From the NCBI GenBank assembly GCA_047605865.1, contig JASGFC010000005.1, positions 1 through 64,000 of the forward strand: DNA of 64,000 bases, read 5' to 3'. The DNA comes from JASGDC01 sp047605865. Its GTDB lineage: Bacteria; Actinomycetota; Actinomycetes; Actinomycetales; Micrococcaceae. Both the position numbers and the translations under genes were made by a program. Under the pieces are notes generated by a model that was not told the DNA's origin, searched no databases, and was given only the letters and a program-made list of their open reading frames with translations. Below, one piece after another: positions 16,451 through 25,333 of this stretch (the first letter of the stretch is position 1; each line of letters starts with the position of its first letter).

Positions 16451-16771
16451 ATGATGACTACTGAAAATAAATCATTTCAGCACAATGTTTTGTTGAATTT
16501 AACTATCGCTGATAAAAAAGTGCAACAGGAGCTTTTTGACAAGGCAGAAACCTTGAAAAAGATCAATGGAGTAACTGACTTGTCTTACGGAATCAACGAA
16601 ACTCCTGAAGCAGAGCGAGCTAAAGGTTATAACTTTGGGCTTTCAGTACAATTTAAAGACTTTAAGAGTTTGCTTGATTATCAAAACGATCCGCTTCATG
16701 TTGAGTTTAAGAACTTCATTAAACCTTTGATGAACGATGAATCTATTGTCATGGATTATCCGTTACAGTAA
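16451..16771 (+). CDS. Dabb (stress-responsive alpha/beta-barrel) domain protein
   Basis: 106 residues. It resembles the Dabb ferredoxin-like barrel: a start strand HNVLLNLTIADKKVQQELFD (about residues 12-31), a central LSYGIN block, and the C-terminal DPLHVEFKNFIKPLMND (about 79-95) with the conserved His. Dabb proteins form dimers; functions range from stress-induced proteins to small-molecule cyclases, and none can be assigned here. The start could be the ATG at 16451 or at 16454. The preceding sequence has gaaagaag as a ribosome-binding site. The next gene starts 25 bp later on the same strand. Confidence 0.7.
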   Translation: MMTTENKSFQHNVLLNLTIADKKVQQELFDKAETLKKINGVTDLSYGINETPEAERAKGYNFGLSVQFKDFKSLLDYQNDPLHVEFKNFIKPLMNDESIVMDYPLQ

Positions 16772-16796
16772 AGTCAATTTTGATGTATATGAGTCA

Positions 16797-17558
16797 ATGA
16801 CTAAAAATATCTCGCTTTCACGTCCGTTCCCCACTGCAGCTATCCCAGAGCAATTGTCTCGTATTGCCAAAGACCACATGAAACTTGTGTGGATCAATGA
16901 GTTAGGTGGCACAACGGCTTATTTCAATGGAATCAAAGGTTTAGCTGAAGGTAACTACTATGCTAAATGGAATCCAAAATCTTCTGGATTATCTTTAGAA
17001 ACTGAAGTTGAGAAATCTTATTGGCTTGCTTCAACCGGCCATCCTACTTCACATATTGTTGACTTTCAAAAATACCATGACGGAGAGCTCCTGATTACTC
17101 AAGACGAAGGTGCTACTTCTGCAGTTTTCCCCCAATGGGTTCAGCAACCACAGAAAGCTTTAACAGCAATAGCACAAGGATTACGTCTACTACATTCATT
17201 ACCTGCTGAAAATTGTCCCTACACGTGGTCTCTTGAAGAAAGATTAAAAGAGGTTAAGGATGATTCAAAGCGAACTCAGTTGAAAAATACAGCACCAGAA
17301 ATTGATAAAATGGTTGTCTGCCATGGCGATGCTTGCGCTCCCAATACTCTACTCAATAAAGATGGGAAGTTTGCAGCTACAATCGATGTTGAACAGCTAG
17401 GTGTTGCAGACCGTTGGGCAGATTTAGCTGTAGCCACGATGTCCTTGACATGGAACTATTCAGAATACGATGAAACTATCTTCTGGGAAAGCTACGGTTT
17501 AGAACCTGACAACGATCGAATAGAGTATTATCGTGCCTTGTGGAACGCTAGCGACTAA
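16797..17558 (+). CDS. APH(3')-like aminoglycoside phosphotransferase family kinase
   Basis: 253 residues, protein-kinase-like fold. The catalytic loop VVCHGDACAPNTLL (about residues 176-189) holds the Brenner motif HGDxxxxN, followed by the metal-binding ATIDVEQLGVADRWADLAVAT block (about 198-218). The candidate ATP-binding lysine is in YYAKWNPKSS near residue 50. The C-terminus, YGLEPDNDRIEYYRALW, matches the usual APH(3') ending. The start is placed at 16797 (MTKNISLSRPFP), as the 20 upstream codons overlap the Dabb gene and lack similarity. The family phosphorylates the 3'-hydroxyl of kanamycin-type drugs, but distant members use other substrates, so resistance is only a possibility. It overlaps the convergent transporter gene by 4 bp. 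Confidence 0.72.
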   Translation: MTKNISLSRPFPTAAIPEQLSRIAKDHMKLVWINELGGTTAYFNGIKGLAEGNYYAKWNPKSSGLSLETEVEKSYWLASTGHPTSHIVDFQKYHDGELLITQDEGATSAVFPQWVQQPQKALTAIAQGLRLLHSLPAENCPYTWSLEERLKEVKDDSKRTQLKNTAPEIDKMVVCHGDACAPNTLLNKDGKFAATIDVEQLGVADRWADLAVATMSLTWNYSEYDETIFWESYGLEPDNDRIEYYRALWNASD

Positions 17559-18865
17559 TCAAGTTCACTTACAGGGGTAGATTTTTGTGCAGCTAAACAA
17601 CCCACAATTCCAATGAAACTCATAAGCATCAAGACTACTGCAGGATGCCACCAGGCATTAGAAGTAACCTCACCAAACCATGCTGTAATCGCTGGAATGA
17701 AGCCTGTTATTACTGCTGCAATAGCATAGGCGATAGATAGTGCACTGTACCTAATCTTTACTCCAAAGAGATGATGCATATAACCACCAAGTACTGCCCA
17801 ACATAGGGTAGGGAAGATACCACCTAGAATCATGCAGAAAATCATTGTGCCAAGTGTTGCACTCTTCATAATCCAGTACAGTGGTAAAGCTACAGCAAAC
17901 GTTAAAATAGAACCCCAGAGCATGATGCGCTGTGAACCATATCGAGAGGCTAAAGAACCAAAGAATGGAATAGTAAATAATTGAAGTGCTGAACCGATAA
18001 AGGATGCTGTAAGTAGATTATTTTCACTTAACTTCAAAACGTTTACACCATAGTTCATAGTGTAGGTGGTAAGCAAGAAGTAAGAGCCAATAGGCAAAAG
18101 AGAAACTGCAATAGCAATAACCATTTCTCTTGTATGTTCTGTGAAAAGCTTTTTGAAAATATTTGGTTCAAAACTTTTAGCTTGAACTTGTTGAAATTCT
18201 TGTGTTTCAGCAACTTTTAGCCGAATATACATTGAAAAAGCTGTAAAAGGCAAAGCTAACAAGAATGGAATTCTCCAGCCGAAATCAAGCATTTGCTGTT
18301 GGGAAAGCATACTATTCAGGAGCATAAAAATACCAACTGAGGCAAGAGTCCCAATAGCAGAGCCTATTTGTGGAATAGCAGCATAAAAATCTCTCTTTGA
18401 TGGTTGAATAGATTGACTGTTTTGCTCGTTTTCCGTAGTAATGAGGATACTTCCGCCCCATTCCCCGCCTAAAGCAGTACCTTGCAAACAACGTAAGAAC
18501 AAAAGAAGTAGTGTAGCCACAATTCCAATTGTGTTATGTGAAGGAACCAAACCGATTGCTGCAGTAGCAAGACCCATCAAAAGAAGGGTATACCGAAGAG
18601 TTGTAGTTCGCCCAACTGTATCACCAAGTTTACCGAAGAGAAAAGCACCGAGTGGCCGGGCAAGAAATGCAGTGGCAAAGACAAGAAAAGAAGAAATCGC
18701 AGCTGTTGCTGGATCAGAATTAGGAAAGAATACATGAGTAAAATATAACGAAGCTGCTGTACCGTATAGATAGAAGTCATAGGATTCTAAACTGGTTCCT
18801 AAGACAGAAGCAAATAAGCTTCGGCGGGTATTTGTTTTCTGATCAACATTTGCGGTTAAAGTCAC
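17555..18865 (-). CDS. MFS transporter, metabolite:H+ symporter (MHS) type
   Basis: About 436 residues with twelve predicted membrane helices. The MHS/ProP-like branch is shown by SVLGTSLESYDFYLYG near the N-terminus, the loop LFGKLGDTVGRTTTL after helix 2, and LQGTALGGEWGGSIL in the third/fourth helix region. Relatives carry dicarboxylates, osmolytes or aromatic acids with protons; the substrate cannot be told. I place the start at the GTG at 18865, which has gaggag 7 nt upstream, rather than the TTG at 18880. A -10-like tagaat overlaps the palindrome tattct-a-agaata at 18888-18900. Confidence 0.8.
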   Translation of the reverse strand: MTLTANVDQKTNTRRSLFASVLGTSLESYDFYLYGTAASLYFTHVFFPNSDPATAAISSFLVFATAFLARPLGAFLFGKLGDTVGRTTTLRYTLLLMGLATAAIGLVPSHNTIGIVATLLLLFLRCLQGTALGGEWGGSILITTENEQNSQSIQPSKRDFYAAIPQIGSAIGTLASVGIFMLLNSMLSQQQMLDFGWRIPFLLALPFTAFSMYIRLKVAETQEFQQVQAKSFEPNIFKKLFTEHTREMVIAIAVSLLPIGSYFLLTTYTMNYGVNVLKLSENNLLTASFIGSALQLFTIPFFGSLASRYGSQRIMLWGSILTFAVALPLYWIMKSATLGTMIFCMILGGIFPTLCWAVLGGYMHHLFGVKIRYSALSIAYAIAAVITGFIPAITAWFGEVTSNAWWHPAVVLMLMSFIGIVGCLAAQKSTPVSELD

Positions 18866-19005
18866 AGGTACACTCCTCAATCACGTTTATTCTAAGAATA
18901 CTAACATTTACCTCATTGTGAAATTTGACTTTGTAACAACATAGCGACACGAACCTTTCCCAAGTGATTTAGGCAAGAGCCTTCTACTTAAGAGAGTTGA
19001 AACTA

Positions 19006-19200
19006 TTAAGTATTCTTTTTTAGCTGCAACATATCAATCATCTTTGTTATACGTCGCTGCTGAGTTTCTTCTTTTTCCCCATAGACCTATGTTAGATATT
19101 CTTTTTGCTGCGAGGCAGATAAATTATCAAAATAGTCAAGCACACCTGCAGTTGAGAGTTTTTGGCGAGCATCTCCATCCAAGTGAAGTTTATTTATCAT
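19006..19200 (-). pseudogene. Broken fragment of a YdeI/OmpD-associated (OmdA-like) protein
   Basis: Reading the minus strand from the ATG at 19200 gives 37 residues, an in-frame TAG at 19087-19089, then 26 more residues to a TAA at 19006-19008. The two parts together match the OmdA C-terminal domain: DYFDNLSASQQKEYL before the stop and EETQQRRITKMIDML after it. Family members have a tryptophan where the stop lies (EYxxWI), so a TGG-to-TAG change is likely. The preceding domains are absent: tRNA-Leu lies just 30 bp upstream of the ATG. It is probably a truncated remnant; a short intact peptide is less likely. Confidence 0.6.
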
Positions 19201-19230
19201 TTTATCTTTTCCACTACAAAACACAGAAAG

Positions 19231-19312
19231 TGCCGAATGTGGGACTCGAACCCACACATCCGAAGATACTGCATTTTGAGTGCAGCGCGTCTACCAGTTC
19301 CGCCAATTCGGC
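19231..19312 (-). tRNA. tRNA-Leu (CAA)
   Basis: The minus strand folds as a class II tRNA: acceptor GCCGAAT with ATTCGGC, anticodon stem CTGCA/TGCAG with loop CTCAAAA (anticodon CAA, reads UUG), a short variable arm, T loop GGTTCGAGTCC, discriminator A. CCA is not encoded. Length is 82 nt. Confidence 0.95.
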
Positions 19313-19420
19313 AACTACAATTTAATTAAATAAATTGTACATAAGTACTATACAGCTTTATACATTAAAGATAAACTTGAAGATACTTAATTTATAGACA
19401 TCAATAAGGAAAGGCATGCC

Positions 19421-20029
19421 GTGAAAGACGACATCCAGGAAGAGTCCACCAAAACCAATAGCATCAAGAAGGTTATTGTTGCCGAAGATGAGACCCTCAT
19501 CAGGCTTGATATTGTAGACATTTTAAAAGAAAACGGCTACAACGTTGTTGGTGAAACTGATAATGGTCAAGAAGCTATCGAAATGGCTCGTGAAAAAGAC
19601 GCAGATCTTGTCTTGATGGATGTAAAAATGCCTGTTCTAGATGGTATTTCAGCTGCAGAAGAAATTGTGAAAGAACGCTTAGCAGCAGTTGTACTCCTCA
19701 CTGCTTTTAGCCAAAAAGAACTGATTTCACGTGCAGTTGAAGCCGGTGCCATGGCTTATGTGACAAAACCTTTCACACCACAGGATTTGCTCCCAGCTAT
19801 TGAAATAGCCCTTTCTCGCCACGAAGAGCTTGTCGCTCTTGAAAATGAAGTCAGCAACCTTGAAGAGCAGTTTGAAACACGTAAAACAGTTGATCGTGCT
19901 AAGTTCCTTCTGACTTCAAAAATGGGTCTTACCGAGCCAGAAGCTTTCCGTTGGATTCAAAAGACTTCAATGGATAAGCGTTTGAGCATGAAAGAAGTTG
20001 CAGAAACCGTTATCAATCAAGTTAGTTAA
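19421..20029 (+). CDS. ANTAR-domain response regulator (PdtaR-like)
   Basis: 202 residues. The N-terminal receiver domain (about 19-135) has the acidic pair in VIVAEDETLIRLD, the phospho-accepting Asp in DLVLMDVKMP (about residues 69-72) and the conserved Lys in YVTKPFTP (about 114). The C-terminal ANTAR domain (about 142-198) carries VDRAKFLLTSKMGLTEPEAFRWIQK, the RNA-binding signature that releases transcription terminators after phosphorylation. It corresponds to the regulator found between pyk and polA in actinobacteria and is usually paired with a soluble histidine kinase, which is not in this window. GTG start with aaggaaagg upstream. Confidence 0.88.
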   Translation: MKDDIQEESTKTNSIKKVIVAEDETLIRLDIVDILKENGYNVVGETDNGQEAIEMAREKDADLVLMDVKMPVLDGISAAEEIVKERLAAVVLLTAFSQKELISRAVEAGAMAYVTKPFTPQDLLPAIEIALSRHEELVALENEVSNLEEQFETRKTVDRAKFLLTSKMGLTEPEAFRWIQKTSMDKRLSMKEVAETVINQVS

Positions 20030-20030
20030 A

Positions 20031-20438
20031 CTACTTTTGAGGTGGAAGTATCATGGCTGTCAACTTAGCCGTTGATAGCCTTCTTCCTTCTTCATCTTCC
20101 ATCACAATGTTGTAATGAGCTAGTGTTTTTCCTAAATGAATTGCCTCTGCTGTCCCAGTAACTACACCTTGTGTAACAGATTTGTGATGAGTTGCACTTA
20201 CCTCAATTCCAACAGCTCGGCTGCCTTGAGCAATAGTTTGTCCATGAAGCCAAGCACCAACGGAGCCTAAACTTTCTGCCAAAACAACATGAGCACCTCC
20301 ATGCAAAATTCCAAAAGGTTGAGTATTACCTTTAACAGGCATCGTGCCAATAATTTTTTCTGGAGTAGCAGAAACTAACTCAATACCCATTTTTTCAGCA
20401 AGAGGTCCAACTCCACGACCAAACTTTTCAGTACTCAT
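20031..20438 (-). CDS. PaaI-family hotdog thioesterase
   Basis: 135 residues, single hotdog domain. The family motif is GILHGGAHVVLAESLGSVGAWL (about residues 43-64), with His-Gly-Gly and the catalytic acidic residue of the helix. The closest functional type is the acyl-CoA thioesterase PaaI/YdiI/EntH group; the natural acyl-CoA cannot be told. It is convergent with the response regulator (1-bp gap) and divergent from polA (46 bp). Confidence 0.8.
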   Translation of the reverse strand: MSTEKFGRGVGPLAEKMGIELVSATPEKIIGTMPVKGNTQPFGILHGGAHVVLAESLGSVGAWLHGQTIAQGSRAVGIEVSATHHKSVTQGVVTGTAEAIHLGKTLAHYNIVMEDEEGRRLSTAKLTAMILPPQK

Positions 20439-20484
20439 CTTGTTCTCATTTCTCTTATCTTAAAAAGACAACTAATCTTATAGT

Positions 20485-23172
20485 ATGAGTTCAAAAGTAG
20501 CAGAATCAAAAGAAGTATCTCGTTTATTGGTCATTGACGGACATTCTCTTGCCTTCAGAGCCTTCTTCGGTGTCCCTGTTGATAACTTTCAAACATCAAC
20601 TGGCCAATATACAAATGCTGTTCACGGTTTTACATCAATGCTCATTAACCTTATTCGTGATAAAAAACCAAGCCACCTTGCTGTTGCTTTTGATGAATCT
20701 GGGCCAACTTTTCGAACTAAAGAATACAGTGAATATAAAGCAGGACGTTCAGAAACTCCTGAAGAGTTCAAAGGTCAAATTGAACTTATTCGACAAGTTT
20801 TAGATGCAATGAATGTTAAGCATCTGAGCCTTTCAGAGTATGAAGCTGATGATATTTTAGCTACCTGGTCTCAGCATGCTCAACAAGATGGGGTAGAAGT
20901 ACTCATCGTCAGCGGTGATCGTGATACTTTTCAGTTAATCAATGACGATGTTAAGGTTCTCTATCCTCGAAAAGGTGTTTCAGACCTTATTGAACTTGAT
21001 GCTGAAAGTGTTGAAGAAAAATATTTAGTAGCACCACAAGACTATCCAACGCTAGCAGCTCTTGTTGGTGAAAAAGCAGATAACTTGCCTGGCGTACCAA
21101 AAGTTGGACCAAAAACCGCTGCTAAATGGATTAAAGAATACGGAAGCTTTGAAAATATTATCAATCATGCAGCTGATATTAAAGGAAAAGTTGGCGAAGC
21201 TCTTCGTGAACATCTTGATGATGTTAAACGAAATAAGAAACTCAATCACCTCATTACAGATCTAAAACTAGATACTGAATGGGAAGATTTAAAACTTGAA
21301 GACTTAAACAAAGAAAACATTGAAAAAGTTTTTGATTCTCTTGAGTTTAGAATGCTACGTACACGTTTGTACAAGGTTTATGATGAACTTGAGAAGTCTG
21401 AAGCTATTGAAGAATTCTCTGCAACTCTTCACGATGGCACCCTCAACGATGCTTTAAAACTAACGAAATCAAAACATTCATTAGTGCTCTTTCCAGAAGA
21501 AGGGCAAGCACTAGGTGTTGTTATTGCATCTGAAAACAAAGCTATCCCAATTTTCTTGACAGAACTTGGTAGTAAAGACAGCGAAAATCTAGCACAGTAC
21601 TTCAATGATGAAACCAAAAATAAACTGGTTTTCAACGCAAAAGCAAACATTCACCGATTACATGATCAAGGATACCCGCTACAGGGTTTCAAACGTGATT
21701 TGTATCTTGAAGCATACCTTGCTCATCCAGAACGTAGAGAGTATAAGTTCAAAGATCTAGTAGAGCAACTCGGCGGCGTTAAAATTTCTGATGCAGCTAC
21801 TGAATCAGAATCTCAGTTGACTTTGGACCTTGATATGTCTGGCTCAGAAGAAAATAAAGATGAGGGTCAACATCTAGCAGCTACACTGGCACAAGGAATC
21901 TTCAAAGCTTTTAAAGGACTTGACGAGCAAAATCCTGATCCAAGTCGTAAAGAGCTTGTTTCTGATATTGAACTTCCACTCTCTCAAGTGTTGGCAGCTA
22001 TGGAAATTAGAGGCATTGCTGTTTCTGAAAAAACATTACAGGAACTTGAAGATGAACTTTTAAAGCTTGCAGCCCAAGCTGAAGAAAATGCCAATTCTAT
22101 GATTGCCGAACCAGTAAACCTTGCTTCTCCTAAACAGTTACAAAAAGTGCTTTTTGAAGAATTAAATCTACCCAAAACACGCAAAATCAAATCAGGATAT
22201 TCTACAGATATTGAATCTCTAAAAGGTTTACTAGAACAAACACATCACGAATTTTTGATTAACTTAATGGCCTATCGTGATAACACAAAGCTAGCGCAGA
22301 TAATTGCTGGATTAAAAAAGGCTGTGGCTGAAGATGGACGTATTCATACGACCTTTGAACAAACAGTTGCAGCAACCGGCAGGTTATCTTCAAACAACCC
22401 TAACTTGCAGAATATTCCAGTCAGAAGTGAAATGGGACGTCATATTCGTGGAGCTTTTATTGCTGGTCCCAACTATGATGAACTACTTACTGCAGATTAT
22501 TCACAGATTGAGATGCGCATCATGGCACATCTTTCTGGAGCAAAAGAACTCATTGAAGCTTTCAACAATGGTGAAGATTTACATAATTACGTAGGTGCCC
22601 AAATTTTTGGTGTTGAACCTGATGCCGTATCTGCTCAAATGCGAAGTAAGGTTAAGGCCATGTCCTACGGTCTTGCTTACGGATTAAGTTCATACGGGCT
22701 CTCTAAACAACTTGAAATTTCAGTAGATGAAGCACGAACTTTAATGAATGACTACTTCTCCCGTTTTGGTGAGGTCAGAGATTATTTAAAAGCTGTTGTT
22801 GACCAAGCACGTCAAGATGGCTATACAGAAACAATGTTAGGACGTAGACGCTATATTCCTGATTTAACCAGCGATAATTATCAATTACGTCAAATGGCTG
22901 AAAGGGCAGCCCTCAACGCGCCAATTCAAGGTTCAGCAGCAGACATCATTAAAATCGCAATGATTGAAGTAGAAAGAAAGCTTCAAGAAGCTGACTTAAA
23001 GTCGCAACTTCTTTTACAAATTCACGATGAGCTCATTCTAGAAATTACTGAAGAAGAAAAAGAACAAGTTACTGAAATTGTTAAAACAGCAATGTCTGAA
23101 GCTGTTGAACTTTCAGTACCCCTTGATGTGAACGTTGGCTATGGTAAAAACTGGAATGAAGCAGCGCATTAA
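20485..23172 (+). CDS. polA: DNA polymerase I
   Basis: 895 residues. It removes RNA primers and fills gaps in replication and repair. The 5'-3' exonuclease domain (about 10-305) has LLVIDGHSLAFRAFFG, YEADDILAT, and VSGDRDTFQL. The middle domain (about 315-480) is a degenerate proofreading domain: the acidic DxE triad is not visible, as is usual in actinobacteria. The polymerase domain (about 500-895) has motif A DYSQIEMRIMAHLSG, the O-helix SKVKAMSYGLAYGLSSYG, and motif C QIHDELILE. No Shine-Dalgarno is seen; a taatct 6 nt before the ATG suggests a leaderless start. Confidence 0.95.
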   Translation: MSSKVAESKEVSRLLVIDGHSLAFRAFFGVPVDNFQTSTGQYTNAVHGFTSMLINLIRDKKPSHLAVAFDESGPTFRTKEYSEYKAGRSETPEEFKGQIELIRQVLDAMNVKHLSLSEYEADDILATWSQHAQQDGVEVLIVSGDRDTFQLINDDVKVLYPRKGVSDLIELDAESVEEKYLVAPQDYPTLAALVGEKADNLPGVPKVGPKTAAKWIKEYGSFENIINHAADIKGKVGEALREHLDDVKRNKKLNHLITDLKLDTEWEDLKLEDLNKENIEKVFDSLEFRMLRTRLYKVYDELEKSEAIEEFSATLHDGTLNDALKLTKSKHSLVLFPEEGQALGVVIASENKAIPIFLTELGSKDSENLAQYFNDETKNKLVFNAKANIHRLHDQGYPLQGFKRDLYLEAYLAHPERREYKFKDLVEQLGGVKISDAATESESQLTLDLDMSGSEENKDEGQHLAATLAQGIFKAFKGLDEQNPDPSRKELVSDIELPLSQVLAAMEIRGIAVSEKTLQELEDELLKLAAQAEENANSMIAEPVNLASPKQLQKVLFEELNLPKTRKIKSGYSTDIESLKGLLEQTHHEFLINLMAYRDNTKLAQIIAGLKKAVAEDGRIHTTFEQTVAATGRLSSNNPNLQNIPVRSEMGRHIRGAFIAGPNYDELLTADYSQIEMRIMAHLSGAKELIEAFNNGEDLHNYVGAQIFGVEPDAVSAQMRSKVKAMSYGLAYGLSSYGLSKQLEISVDEARTLMNDYFSRFGEVRDYLKAVVDQARQDGYTETMLGRRRYIPDLTSDNYQLRQMAERAALNAPIQGSAADIIKIAMIEVERKLQEADLKSQLLLQIHDELILEITEEEKEQVTEIVKTAMSEAVELSVPLDVNVGYGKNWNEAAH

Positions 23173-23282
23173 TTTTATCTGACTGTTAGTCAATACTAAG
23201 CTCTTATCAACACAGTGATACTATGTAGAAGAATATTTCTAGCTTAAATACTTTTCCTTACGTTACTGAGAGGCAAAATTCT

Positions 23283-24116
23283 ATGGAGTGGTGGCATGCG
23301 GTCCTGTTCGGCATTATCGAAGGTGTAACTGAGTTCCTACCTATTTCAAGTACTGGGCATTTAACAATCTTTGAAAAGTTATTTGGTTACAAACTAGATG
23401 ATCCAAGCGTTACTGCTTTCACTGCCATTATTCAATCCGGTGCTGTTTTAGCAACGCTGTTGTATTTACGCAAAGATATTTGGCGTGTTGGTACTGCATG
23501 GTTCAAAGGTTTAGTTGATAGAAAAGATCGCAATAGTGATTACAGATTTGGCTGGGCTGTCATCCTTGGTTCAATTCCTATTGCTATAGTTGGACTCTTG
23601 TTTAAAGACGAAATTGAAGGTGTTTTACGAAGCTTGTGGGTTGTAGCTGCAGCACTAATCCTCTGGAGTGGTGTGATGTGGTATGCAGATAGTCATGCTC
23701 CACAAACACGTCACGAACAAGATACTACGTGGAAAGATACTTTAATTATCGGTACTGTGCAGTGTATGTCACTTATTCCAGGCATTTCACGCTCAGGTGC
23801 AACAATGTCAGCAGGTCTGCTCCGTGGTTTTGATCGTGTGACAGTTACACGTCTTTCATTCTTTTTAAGTATTCCGGCTCTCTTAGCTGCCACGGTATTA
23901 CAAATCGTGACAGAGTATCAGAATATTTCCGGTGGTGTAGGTTGGGGGCCAACCATCACTGCTACTGTTGTGTCTTTTGTAGTTGCCTATTTCACTGTGG
24001 ATTGGCTCTTAAAATTCATTGCCAGGCACAATTACTCTATTTTCATTTGGTATCGTTTAGCACTTGGTACAGTCTTAATAGCCTTGCTATCAACAGGAGT
24101 TCTTAGCCCTGTATAA
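23283..24116 (+). CDS. uppP: Undecaprenyl-diphosphatase UppP
   Basis: 277 residues, about eight membrane helices. It dephosphorylates undecaprenyl diphosphate so that the carrier lipid can be reused in wall synthesis; it also gives bacitracin tolerance in some hosts. Active-site blocks: EGVTEFLPISSTGHL (about residues 14-28) and PGISRSGATMSAGLLRG (about 164-180). A ribosome-binding gagaggc precedes the ATG. It stands alone between polA and rpsD. Confidence 0.94.
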   Translation: MEWWHAVLFGIIEGVTEFLPISSTGHLTIFEKLFGYKLDDPSVTAFTAIIQSGAVLATLLYLRKDIWRVGTAWFKGLVDRKDRNSDYRFGWAVILGSIPIAIVGLLFKDEIEGVLRSLWVVAAALILWSGVMWYADSHAPQTRHEQDTTWKDTLIIGTVQCMSLIPGISRSGATMSAGLLRGFDRVTVTRLSFFLSIPALLAATVLQIVTEYQNISGGVGWGPTITATVVSFVVAYFTVDWLLKFIARHNYSIFIWYRLALGTVLIALLSTGVLSPV

Positions 24117-24200
24117 AACTGATGTGAAAATTTTAGAAGATTTTCCCTTCAACTATCTCTTGTACGTGTGTGAGAGCTAGATATTTGCTTTCCAGTACGT

Positions 24201-24240
24201 TAGAATAAACGAGGAAGTTATTGCCTATAGGTAATAACTT
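24201..24240 (+). promoter_or_regulatory. rpsD promoter -10 and leader hairpin
   Basis: TAGAAT at 24201-24206 is a likely -10. The predicted transcript begins close to 24213 and immediately forms an 11-bp hairpin aagttattgcc / ggtaataactt (24215-24225 and 24230-24240, one G-U pair, loop tata) followed by tactt. It may stabilise the mRNA or mediate S4 feedback, but this is inference. Confidence 0.45.
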
Positions 24241-24275
24241 TTACTTAATGATTATAAATACTACGGAAGGACAAC

Positions 24276-24902
24276 GTGTCTAATTCAACACGTGCTCGAC
24301 GCCAAGTTCGAGCATCCAGGGCTCTAGGCCTTGCTTTGACTCCTAAAGCGGCTAAATATTTCGAACGCCGCCCTTACGCACCAGGTCAACATGGCCGTTC
24401 ACGTCGTAAGACAGATTCAGACTATGCAGTACGTTTACGCGAAAAACAACGTCTTCGCGCCCAGTACGGTATCCGCGAGAAACAATTAGCTCGCACTTTT
24501 GAAGAGGCTCGTAAGACTTCTGGTCTTACTGGTGAGAACCTTATTGAACTTTTAGAAATGCGTCTTGACGCACTAGTACTTCGTTCAGGTTTTGCTCGCA
24601 CTATTGCACAAGCTCGTCAGATGGTAGTTCATCGTCACATTCTTGTTGATGGTCAGCGTGTAGATCGCCCTTCTTTCCGCGTTAAAGAAGGTCAAATGAT
24701 TCATGTTCACGAACGCAGTGAAAAAATGACTCCATTCCAGGTAGCAGCTACTGGTGCACATCAAGATGTGCTTCCAGATGTTCCTGAGTACCTCAACGTT
24801 GATCTTGAGAAGTTGCAGGCAACTCTTACACGCCGCCCAAAGCGTTCAGAAGTTCCAGTAACTTGTGAAGAAAACCTCGTGGTAGAGTACTACGCACGTT
24901 AA
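24276..24902 (+). CDS. rpsD: 30S ribosomal protein S4
   Basis: 208 residues. It is a primary 16S rRNA-binding protein that nucleates the 30S body and lines the mRNA entry channel. The actinobacterial-type N-terminus RARRQVRASRALGLALTPKA lacks the zinc-ligand cysteines found in other S4 types. The S4 RNA-binding domain is at MRLDALVLRSGFARTIAQARQMVVHRHILVDGQRV (about residues 92-126). GTG start, with acggaagg as ribosome-binding site. It is monocistronic here: the alpha operon genes are absent, and a strong terminator follows 23 bp after the stop. Confidence 0.96.
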   Translation: MSNSTRARRQVRASRALGLALTPKAAKYFERRPYAPGQHGRSRRKTDSDYAVRLREKQRLRAQYGIREKQLARTFEEARKTSGLTGENLIELLEMRLDALVLRSGFARTIAQARQMVVHRHILVDGQRVDRPSFRVKEGQMIHVHERSEKMTPFQVAATGAHQDVLPDVPEYLNVDLEKLQATLTRRPKRSEVPVTCEENLVVEYYAR

Positions 24903-24925
24903 GATATCGTATACAAAACCACCAA

Positions 24926-24957
24926 GGGAGAAAGCAATTTGGCTTTCTCCCTTTTTT
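24926..24957 (+). terminator. Intrinsic terminator after rpsD
   Basis: Perfect 10-bp stem gggagaaagc / gctttctccc (24926-24935 and 24942-24951), six-base loop, then six T. Confidence 0.92.
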
Positions 24958-25082
24958 AATTCCAATAATTTTAAGCACCATAGTACTTAATGAGAAAAGC
25001 GCGAAGATTTATATCTAGGCACCTACTTTATCTTGTTGTGAAAGTGAGTGCGTTAAACTAAAAAGTGACGAAAGGTTTCTCC

Positions 25083-25283
25083 ATGAAAAAACTCTTAATG
25101 ACTATGCTTGGAGCAGCAGCAGCTTATGTTGCAGTAGATGCTAATAAACAAGACCTAACTGGTCAGAAAAAAGGCTATAATGCTGCTCTTACTAACGCTA
25201 CAGATAAGGTTCGTGCTTTTGCTACTGATTTTAAAAAAGGTATGGATCAGAAAAACGCTCAACTAGACAAAGATAGATATTAA
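25083..25283 (+). CDS. Small DUF6167-like protein between rpsD and alaS
   Basis: 66 residues from the ATG at 25083, which is chosen because gaaagg lies about 8 nt upstream; the in-frame upstream start at 25065 lacks a site. A short N-terminal hydrophobic segment (about 2-16) is followed by a charged helix with VRAFATDFKKGMDQKNAQL. Actinobacteria usually have a DUF948 gene and a DUF6167 gene between rpsD and alaS; this one resembles the latter in position, size and the closing helix. No DUF948 gene is seen. No function known. Confidence 0.55.
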   Translation: MKKLLMTMLGAAAAYVAVDANKQDLTGQKKGYNAALTNATDKVRAFATDFKKGMDQKNAQLDKDRY

Positions 25284-25333
25284 AATAGTTACTTCATCCT
25301 GTTTCAACGTACTCAATAAAGGAATTCTTCTCA

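Noticed and set aside
19044..19325. A plus-strand open frame of 93 codons.
   Set aside because: It runs through the antisense of tRNA-Leu and of the OmdA remnant and has no family resemblance or ribosome-binding site.
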